Below, piece after piece: positions 1-5,580 of a stretch of 5,580 nucleotides of DNA. The stretch lies in the NCBI GenBank assembly GCA_003161515.1, contig PMOH01000005.1, forward strand, positions 1,854 to 7,433, read 5' to 3'. Position numbers and translations under genes: made by a program. This DNA is from Deltaproteobacteria bacterium (GTDB lineage: Bacteria > Desulfobacterota > Binatia > Binatales > Binataceae). The notes under the pieces are model-generated. The model ran no database searches. It was not told the DNA's origin and worked only from the letters and a program-made list of their open reading frames with translations. Position 1 is the first letter of the stretch; every line of letters starts with the position of its first letter.

Positions 1-56
1 GGATGGTAGCGTCGGCGTCAGATTCTGTCATGCGGGGCGGCATCGAGGGGACTTGA
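1..56 (+). other. Left-edge sequence, possibly the 3' end of an upstream gene
   Basis: Two plus-strand frames are open from the window edge. One ends at TGA 54-56, directly abutting the GTG start at 57. The other ends at TGA 68-70 and would overlap the ATPase gene by 14 bases. The third frame is stopped by TAG at 7-9. No clear -35/-10 promoter is visible. Either open frame could be the tail of an upstream gene, but the stretch is too short to decide. Confidence 0.25.
45..50 (+). promoter_or_regulatory. Shine-Dalgarno site of the STAND ATPase gene
   Basis: GAGGGG lies 6 bases before the GTG at 57, a normal ribosome-binding distance. A TGA at 54-56 closes the same frame directly before that GTG, so translation cannot start further upstream. 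Together these fix the start of the long gene at the GTG. Confidence 0.65.
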
Positions 57-3000
57 GTGACACAGAATGATGGCGGCTCAGCCGAGCGTCGAAGCCATCG
101 GGGATCGCAGCCAGTCGCAGGCGGGCAGGCGGGAATATTCGCGTGCAGCGGCGAGTATTGGACCTTAGGCTACGGCAATAGCAAATTCTCGCTGAAGGAC
201 ATCAAGGGACTCGGCTACATTCAACGCCTGCTGCAGCATCCGGACGAAGAATTCCATGCACTGGATCTCCTGGGCAGCACTGGTACGAGCGGCGCTCCCG
301 AAGTCGAAAGAGCGGACCGGACTTCGCTGCTTGGCGGCGCAACCGTCAGCATCGGTGGACTAGGCGACGCGGGCGAGATGCTCGATGCCAAGGCCAAGCA
401 GGAATATCAGCGCAGGCTCATCGAGCTCCGCGAGGAACTCGAAGACCTTCGCGAGCGTGGTGACGAAAAGCGCGGCGTTCAAGTTGAGACCGAAATTGAT
501 TTTCTCCATCGCGAGATCGCTCGCGCTGTTGGACTCGGCGGGCGAGACCGGCGTGTCGGTTCCGCCGCCGAGCGCGCGCGGCTCAATGTCACTCGTGCGA
601 TCAAATCCGCGCTGCAAAAAATTTCCGAGCGTCACGGCCAACTAGGCGAACTGTTGGATCGATCGATAAGAACCGGATCGTTTAGTTGCTATCTTGCCAA
701 TCCACGCACCCCGATAACCTGGCGATTCTCTCTCGAGGAGGGCATCAAGCCCTCGGCAAGCGTTGAAGTCACAGCCCCGGTTTTCTCCCGGCCCGAAGCG
801 AGTCTCGTGCAGTCGCTTGCAGATCGCACGACATTTGTCGGCAGAGAAACGGAACGTTCGACACTTCGTCGACTGCTGGAGCGTGTGATCGGAGGCGAGG
901 GTGGGGTGGCGATGATCGGAGGTGCGCTCGGCGTTGGAAAGACTCGAATCGCCGCCGAGTTCGCGGCTGAGGCTTCGGCTCGAGGATTGGTGACGCTGGT
1001 CGGCAGCTGTTACGATCGCGAAAATTCCCTTCCGTTCAATCCGTTCGTAGAAATTCTTGAATCAGCGATGGCTCAATCGACCAGCCATGATGCCTTCCGA
1101 GCCGCCCTCGGGAATGATGCTGGCGAGATGGCTCGCTTGATGCCCCAGCTGCGTCGTCTTTTTCCGGACATCCCGCCTCCACTTGAACTGTCGCCCGAGC
1201 AGTCGCGAAGGATCCTCTTCAACGCGGTGGTGGAGTTACTCGGCAGAAGCGCCGCAAGCGGTCCGATCCTTCTGTTATTCGAAGACCTGCATTGGGCCGA
1301 CGAAGGAACTCTGTCGCTGCTGAATCATATCGCGCGGTCGATCTCAAAAGTTCCGGTGCTGATCCTGGGCACCTATCGCGACAACGAGATCGACTCGGCC
1401 GGCCCTTTAGCGCAGACCCTCGACGAGTTGCTGCGCATTCATATGCTCGAGCGGATCAGCCTGCGCGGCCTGCCGCAGAGTGCTGTCGCTGAAATGATTC
1501 ATGCGCTCAGTGAAAAAGAGCCACCACCTGATGTCGTGAACCTTATCTACTCGGGCACTGATGGCAATCCTTTCTTCGTCGAGGAGCTTTTCCGCCATCT
1601 CGTAGAGCGCGGCAAGCTTATGGACGCGAATGGAGAGTTTCGACGCGATCTCAATCTTGCGGAGATTGACGTGCCGCAAACCCTGCGCCTGGTAATAGGA
1701 CGGCGGCTCGCGCGGCTAAGTGATGAAGCGCGTAAAATACTCGGCCCCGCCGCGGTCATCGGACGCTCATTTACCTTCGAGCTACTCGAGGCCTCAACCA
1801 AAATTGATGCGGATTCGCTGTTGGATTGCGTTGAAGAAGTAGAAAAGGCAGCGCTGATTTACTCGACTTTGGGATACCCGGAAGCGAGCTTTCAGTTTTC
1901 TCATGAGCTGATTCGGAGTGTAGTCCTTAGCGAGCTCTCCGCTCCGCGTCGTCAACGGCTCCATCTCAATGTAGTCAGCGGAATCGAAAGCGTTCACGCC
2001 AGCGCGCTGGAGGATCAGGCTGGAAATCTCGCGCACCATCTGTGGCAAGCAGGCCGTGCCGCGGATCCCGATAAGACGGTTCACTTCCTGGCGCTGGCCG
2101 CGCAACAGGCACTCAAGCAGAGTGCTTACGAAGGGGCGCTTCGGTATTTTCAGAATGCGCTGGAGCTGCTCAAAGGATTACCCTACTCGCAAGATCGGGC
2201 GCGTCGTGAGCTGGAGCTACAAATCGATTACGGCCTGGCGTTGCTGGCCACCAAAGGGTGGTACGCACCTGAAATGGGTAACACCTATAGACGTGCTCAC
2301 GAGCTGTGCCAGAGTCTTAAGGATGATCTTAGACTCTTCTCGGTGCTTTCCGGACTATGGAGCTACCACTTGGTCCGAGGTGAGCACACGATGGCACTCA
2401 GTTATACAGACGAAATGACTCGTCTCGCGCCCCACATGCAGAATGAAGGAATGGTTATTCAGGCTGATTGGGCTTCGGGCTGCAGTCGATTTTTCAAGGC
2501 TCAATTCGTTGAAGCCCATACACGGCTGGTGCGGGCATCCGGGTTGTACGATCGGCAAAGGCACCGTGCGCTGGCGTTTCAATTCGGACAAGACCCATGC
2601 GTGAGTTGCCACTGTTTCGATGCAATGACGCTGTGGATTCTTGGTTATCCCGACCAAGCCGAGAAAAAAGCGCAAGAAGCCATAAGGCTCGCCCGCGAGT
2701 TGGAATATCCATTTACCCTAACCTGGTGTCTCTCAATGATCGGGAAGTACTATACGATGCGCCGCGACTATGCCGGCGCCGAAAGAGTAATAACCGAAGG
2801 CCTGACACTTACAAAGGAGTATGGATTTTCTTTTTTTGCGGAATCGCTGATCGCGTATCGTGTGATCAGTGCCGCGGCCCAGGGCAGAATAGATCAAATG
2901 ACAACCGGCGGAGGCAATCCGGCTGGATTCGCCGCGGCCGGCTACGAGCTGGCGCATACCTGGGCTCGATCCGCCATCGCAGAAGCACTGGGTAATCTCG

Positions 3001-3443
3001 GACAAGTCGACATAGGCTTGGCGCTATTGGCTGAAGCTCGCGAACTGATGGAACGTAACGATGAGCGGTACGTGGAATCCGAAATATATCGGATTCATGG
3101 CGAATTGAAGCTGAAACAGGCGGCGCGCGTTGCTTCGAGTAGTGGCAATGTGACGAAGGGTGAGTCAGAGGCCGAACAGAGCTTTCTCAAGGCTATCGAG
3201 ATTTCGCGTGAGCGCGGTGCGAAGGCTTTGGAATTGCGTGCGGCGATCAGTTTGAGCCGCATGCTTGTCAGCAAAGCCAGACATGCAGAGGCGCTTCGTC
3301 TGCTACAGCCAATTCACGATTGGTTCAGTGAAGGGTTTGATTGGCCGGAGCTCAAGGACGCCGAGTCGATTTTAGCTGAACTCAAATCAACTTCAACGTC
3401 TGACACTGATCCAAATCGTCGTATTGGTTCGCCCATCCGTTGA
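57..3443 (+). CDS. STAND-type AAA ATPase with TPR-like C-terminal half (adenylate-cyclase-associated ATPase family, no cyclase domain)
   Basis: This 1128-residue, probably cytoplasmic protein is a signalling ATPase. Residues 31-73 form a compact conserved module (W35, F44, K50-G51-L52, P62, H67-A68-L69-D70). Residues 103-163 are charged and helical, probably coiled coil, and lead into a helical block ending near T207-G208, C211-Y212 and W222. The AAA domain begins at about D256 with the FVGRE signature (260-264). Walker A is GALGVGKT (289-296), Walker B is LLLFED followed by LHWAD (405-415), and a TYRDNE sensor-like segment lies at 439-444. A winged-helix-like segment follows at about 540-590. 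From about 675 to the end it is TPR-like, with the family signatures GQDP..GYPDQA near 844-870 and WFSEGFDW at 1089-1096. The same ATPase-TPR arrangement is known behind class III adenylate cyclase domains, but no cyclase motif is present here. By analogy with STAND proteins, ligand sensing by the TPR part would drive ATP-dependent switching or oligomerisation; the ligand and output are unknown. The start is GTG with a good ribosome-binding site. The SDR gene follows within about 10 bases. Confidence 0.93.
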   Translation: MTQNDGGSAERRSHRGSQPVAGGQAGIFACSGEYWTLGYGNSKFSLKDIKGLGYIQRLLQHPDEEFHALDLLGSTGTSGAPEVERADRTSLLGGATVSIGGLGDAGEMLDAKAKQEYQRRLIELREELEDLRERGDEKRGVQVETEIDFLHREIARAVGLGGRDRRVGSAAERARLNVTRAIKSALQKISERHGQLGELLDRSIRTGSFSCYLANPRTPITWRFSLEEGIKPSASVEVTAPVFSRPEASLVQSLADRTTFVGRETERSTLRRLLERVIGGEGGVAMIGGALGVGKTRIAAEFAAEASARGLVTLVGSCYDRENSLPFNPFVEILESAMAQSTSHDAFRAALGNDAGEMARLMPQLRRLFPDIPPPLELSPEQSRRILFNAVVELLGRSAASGPILLLFEDLHWADEGTLSLLNHIARSISKVPVLILGTYRDNEIDSAGPLAQTLDELLRIHMLERISLRGLPQSAVAEMIHALSEKEPPPDVVNLIYSGTDGNPFFVEELFRHLVERGKLMDANGEFRRDLNLAEIDVPQTLRLVIGRRLARLSDEARKILGPAAVIGRSFTFELLEASTKIDADSLLDCVEEVEKAALIYSTLGYPEASFQFSHELIRSVVLSELSAPRRQRLHLNVVSGIESVHASALEDQAGNLAHHLWQAGRAADPDKTVHFLALAAQQALKQSAYEGALRYFQNALELLKGLPYSQDRARRELELQIDYGLALLATKGWYAPEMGNTYRRAHELCQSLKDDLRLFSVLSGLWSYHLVRGEHTMALSYTDEMTRLAPHMQNEGMVIQADWASGCSRFFKAQFVEAHTRLVRASGLYDRQRHRALAFQFGQDPCVSCHCFDAMTLWILGYPDQAEKKAQEAIRLARELEYPFTLTWCLSMIGKYYTMRRDYAGAERVITEGLTLTKEYGFSFFAESLIAYRVISAAAQGRIDQMTTGGGNPAGFAAAGYELAHTWARSAIAEALGNLGQVDIGLALLAEARELMERNDERYVESEIYRIHGELKLKQAARVASSSGNVTKGESEAEQSFLKAIEISRERGAKALELRAAISLSRMLVSKARHAEALRLLQPIHDWFSEGFDWPELKDAESILAELKSTSTSDTDPNRRIGSPIR

Positions 3444-3453
3444 AGCCGCCCCC

Positions 3454-4455
3454 GTGCCCCGACGTTCAACCATCAAAGCGCTCGTCATTGGTGCGTCGGG
3501 GCACCTAGGCAACGCTATCGTTCGTGAGTTCCTCGATAAGAAATACCGGATCACTGCGTGCGGTCGTAGAAGTGCTCCACCGGCTAACCTATCCGATCTG
3601 CCGGTCCGCTACTTATCGGGTGATGCTGAAACATCGGGACAACTGGACGAATGGATAGCCGGCCATGACTTGGTCGTTGATGCTGCCGCCCCCTATCCCC
3701 TTAGCGCCTTCTCTCCGGTGAGCGAATCCGGCAAGGATCCGATCGCGCATGCTGAGCGAAGAACTCGGCTACTGCTCGATGCAGTGCGCAGGCACAAGGC
3801 GCGACTGGTTTACGTCGGTTCGTTCGTTACCCTCGTCAAACCTCGTACTAGCGCGCAGCGTTTCGAGCATGAGATGATGCGGCTCGCGCATCCCTACTTC
3901 GAAGTGAAGGAGCTGATCGAATCTCAGGTGCTCGAGGCGAGTCGGCGCGGACTCCGGGTCGTCATCGCGAACCCGACCTACTGCCTCGGACCCTGGGACT
4001 TGCGCGATCGTCAACTCTGCACGATACCGCTACTGCTACGCGGAGAGGTACCTTCTTCAATCACCCAGAGGCTGAACGTGATCGACGTGCGCGACGTGGC
4101 TGCAGCGATAGGTGCCGCTCTCGATGCAGAATACTATGGCGCGTCAATACAAATGAGCGGTCACAACATCTCTACAGAAGAATTGTATTCGTTGATTTGC
4201 CAGCTTGGCGGCGTACCCCGCCCGAGGATATCCACGGCGGCTACACTAGCTGTCGCCGGTGCGTACGCTATGGAGCTAATGTTGGGTGCGATCGGACAAA
4301 AGACGCCGCTACCGGCCGGAGGAATGATGATGGCCACGCTGTTCGACTACATGGTAGCCGGCAAGGAAATGTCAGAGCTCGGCATTACTCCGCGACCCCT
4401 TTGTGAGACGATCGTCGATGCGATCAACTGGTATCGACGTATAGGTTATTGCTAA
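3454..4455 (+). CDS. NAD(P)-dependent epimerase/dehydratase, extended SDR family (DFR/HpnA-like)
   Basis: This 333-residue Rossmann-fold oxidoreductase acts on an unidentified substrate. The N-terminal nucleotide-binding motif is GASGHLG (residues 13-19) after a hydrophobic beta strand. D-L-V-V-D-A-A-A fits the next conserved cofactor strand. The catalytic set is complete: S123 in YVGS, and Y148 and K152 in YFEVK. The S-to-Y spacing of 25 matches E. coli GalE (S124, Y149, K153). Further family landmarks are NPTYCLGPWD (173-182), NVIDVRDVA (from 208) and a C-terminal ELGITPRPL...WYRRIGY tail typical of dihydroflavonol-reductase/HpnA-like SDRs. I chose GTG 3454 because it puts the glycine motif at the usual distance from the N terminus and leaves a 10-base gap after the ATPase stop. 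A TTG at 3424 would add 10 residues and overlap the ATPase gene. Neither start has a strong ribosome-binding site, so translational coupling to the ATPase gene is plausible. Sugar-nucleotide, sterol or polyketide-type substrates are all possible. Confidence 0.9.
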   Translation: MPRRSTIKALVIGASGHLGNAIVREFLDKKYRITACGRRSAPPANLSDLPVRYLSGDAETSGQLDEWIAGHDLVVDAAAPYPLSAFSPVSESGKDPIAHAERRTRLLLDAVRRHKARLVYVGSFVTLVKPRTSAQRFEHEMMRLAHPYFEVKELIESQVLEASRRGLRVVIANPTYCLGPWDLRDRQLCTIPLLLRGEVPSSITQRLNVIDVRDVAAAIGAALDAEYYGASIQMSGHNISTEELYSLICQLGGVPRPRISTAATLAVAGAYAMELMLGAIGQKTPLPAGGMMMATLFDYMVAGKEMSELGITPRPLCETIVDAINWYRRIGYC

Positions 4456-4480
4456 AGCTTGGTTCCCAGGCATCCAGTCT
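4456..4480. other. 25-bp gap between convergent genes
   Basis: The SDR gene (+) ends at 4455 and the decarboxylase-like gene (-) ends at 4481. The gap holds no convincing GC-rich hairpin. The T-rich stretch just beyond it (about 4478-4499) lies inside the last codons of the minus-strand gene and has no stem before it. No terminator is therefore called. Transcripts from the two sides probably overlap at their 3' ends. Confidence 0.5.
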
Positions 4481-5580
4481 TTATGGTCTTTTCTTTTGTT
4501 GTCTAGAGGCAGATTTATTCCTTGTCGTACTGTCGGCTTTTAAGACAACTGCGTCAAAACCCTGGTTGCGATGCCACTCGGCTCCAACACGCGAGCACAT
4601 CTCAAGCCCTGCATCGCCAACCATCTTACCTGACACCCAGAACGGATCGATCGGTTTCAATGTAGATATAGGGTATGGACCGGTGTTATCACAGCTTTCC
4701 GGTATCAATCCCAGGGTTCCTACAATCGGGAAGGTCGGATAGTCGAAGACTCTGACTGACAGCGGCGCCATCGCGCCTGTTGCCGGATGATCGTCATGGT
4801 CTTTGATTCCAGTGAATTGGCGACGAAGTGCCACGAGCGCTTGATAGTCGGCCAGCCTACAATCTTTCGCGTCCATCACCTGTTTTAGCGAGATGCTATG
4901 AAACTCATTTCCGGTGAGGAAGTGACCTAGTCCCAGCTCCTTCAAATAAGTTGCTATTGAACCTTGGGCTACCGTTCCCGGCGCCGAAAGAATCTCGAGC
5001 ACTGGTAAATTCTTTGCTTCTTGACTCTTGCCAAGTTCGGGAAAGAGTTCGGTTTCGATGGTCAACAGCGGTTCGGGTTCGCGCGGCGCCGTAGGATCGA
5101 TGAGCCAGGAACTATCCGGATTGAGTAATTTCGATTTGAGAGATAGTTGCCCGTACATCTCGGACGACGTTACAGCATTCCAGTCGGTACCGGCGAAAAT
5201 GTACAGTGGAATTAATGCTGGAATCTTGATGCGAGGGTTGCGTCTTTCCGACCACAACACCGGCACAGCGAACGTCAACTCGCAATCGGAGTACATAGCG
5301 GCGGGATCGTCTGGCGCGGTCATTCTTTCGAAGTTGGTGCCTATCAGACATACAACCGCATGTGCGCCGCTCTCGTCTTTGATCTGACCCACTGCTTCGA
5401 ATTTGAAGAAGTCGTTTTCCAGATACCTATCGAGCAAATTCTGCAGCCTGGACTTCTCCGCTCTGAGGGGCATGACGCGAAGTGCGATCTGTGGGAAGTT
5501 GTAGGGACCGTTTATCTCCTCGCTCGCGCCGCTTCCTAAGTTCAGGTACGCAATCTCCTTGCGGGCTAGAGGACTGAGCG
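4481..5580 (-). CDS. Acetoacetate-decarboxylase-like protein, N terminus beyond the window edge
   Basis: At least 365 residues are visible and the frame is open to the right edge. An ATG at 5473 would give 330 residues, but it has no ribosome-binding site. The 35 codons before it (ending NFPQIALRV) read smoothly into the fold, so the true start is probably outside the window. Numbering from that ATG, the helix LRAEKSRLQNLLDRYL (3-18), the strand ELTFAVPVLW (65-74), the segment PLYIFAGTDW..SSEMYG (89-108) and LKQVMDAKD...YQALV (196-214) resemble members of the acetoacetate decarboxylase superfamily, where an LKQFRDA...CYQALV segment is common. The usual E..G.PKK active-site segment appears as EMYGQLSLKSK (105-115), so the expected Schiff-base lysine seems replaced by S111. 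Decarboxylase activity is therefore doubtful. There is no signal peptide or membrane helix in the visible part. The C-terminal 20 residues are basic and low complexity. The gene is convergent with the SDR gene. Family assignment is from memory of motifs and is moderate; the reading frame itself is secure. Confidence 0.85.
   Translation of the reverse strand, partial: LSPLARKEIAYLNLGSGASEEINGPYNFPQIALRVMPLRAEKSRLQNLLDRYLENDFFKFEAVGQIKDESGAHAVVCLIGTNFERMTAPDDPAAMYSDCELTFAVPVLWSERRNPRIKIPALIPLYIFAGTDWNAVTSSEMYGQLSLKSKLLNPDSSWLIDPTAPREPEPLLTIETELFPELGKSQEAKNLPVLEILSAPGTVAQGSIATYLKELGLGHFLTGNEFHSISLKQVMDAKDCRLADYQALVALRRQFTGIKDHDDHPATGAMAPLSVRVFDYPTFPIVGTLGLIPESCDNTGPYPISTLKPIDPFWVSGKMVGDAGLEMCSRVGAEWHRNQGFDAVVLKADSTTRNKSASRQQKKRP

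Noticed and set aside
58..60. Classic GTGA 4-bp stop/start overlap with an upstream gene
   Set aside because: The frame ending at TGA 58-60 is interrupted by TAG at 7-9, so it cannot be the end of a long upstream gene.
657..667. GATCGATCGAT palindrome
   Set aside because: It is short, single-copy and within coding sequence, so it is best explained by chance from the codons for D-R-S-I.
2056..2418. Plus-strand 120-residue open frame inside the ATPase gene
   Set aside because: It is an alternative frame of the TPR-coding region. Its composition is rich in R, W and S, typical of a shadow frame.
2825..2837. T-rich run (TTTTC followed by seven T) as a possible frameshift site
   Set aside because: The ATPase frame stays intact through it (GFSFFAES) and family-like sequence continues on both sides, so nothing suggests programmed or accidental frameshifting.
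2597..2995. Plus-strand 132-residue open frame inside the ATPase gene
   Set aside because: It is an out-of-frame shadow rich in arginine with no domain. The ATPase frame continues through it with family-typical motifs.
4449..4742. Plus-strand 97-residue open frame after the SDR gene
   Set aside because: It lies almost wholly antisense to the decarboxylase-like gene, whose frame is much longer and shows family-like motifs. It has no recognisable domain.
5028..5387. Plus-strand 119-residue open frame
   Set aside because: It is a low-complexity, serine/glycine-rich shadow of the minus-strand gene, with no ribosome-binding site or domain.

Overview
This is a 5.6-kb piece of a moderately GC-rich bacterial chromosome carrying three protein genes and almost no non-coding DNA. 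Two genes lie on the plus strand. The third, on the minus strand, runs off the right edge. No RNA genes, mobile elements, CRISPR arrays or substantial repeats are visible. The GC bias, the GTG/TTG starts and the family mix (large AAA-TPR signalling ATPase, DFR/HpnA-like SDR, acetoacetate-decarboxylase-like protein) suggest a free-living soil or sediment bacterium, such as an alphaproteobacterium, an actinobacterium or a deltaproteobacterium/Binatota-like lineage. The taxonomic guess is weak.

Layout. Positions 57-3443 (+) encode a 1128-residue STAND-type ATPase. It has a short conserved N-terminal module, a helical/coiled-coil segment, an AAA domain with intact Walker A and B motifs, and a long TPR-like C-terminal half. 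That half resembles the one found behind class III adenylate cyclase domains in multidomain proteins, but no cyclase domain is present here. Positions 3454-4455 (+) encode an extended short-chain dehydrogenase/reductase that starts just after the ATPase stop and is probably co-transcribed with it. Positions 4481-5580 (-) encode the C-terminal part of an acetoacetate-decarboxylase-like protein, convergent with the SDR and separated from it by 25 bp.

How they work together. The ATPase is probably a regulatory or signalling protein, and the other two look like small-molecule enzymes. Nothing in the window proves a shared pathway. I see no convincing new defence or mobile system. The points most worth a second look are the effector-less ATPase with its uncharacterised N-terminal module, a CxxCxC cluster inside its TPR region, and the apparent loss of the Schiff-base lysine in the decarboxylase-like protein.
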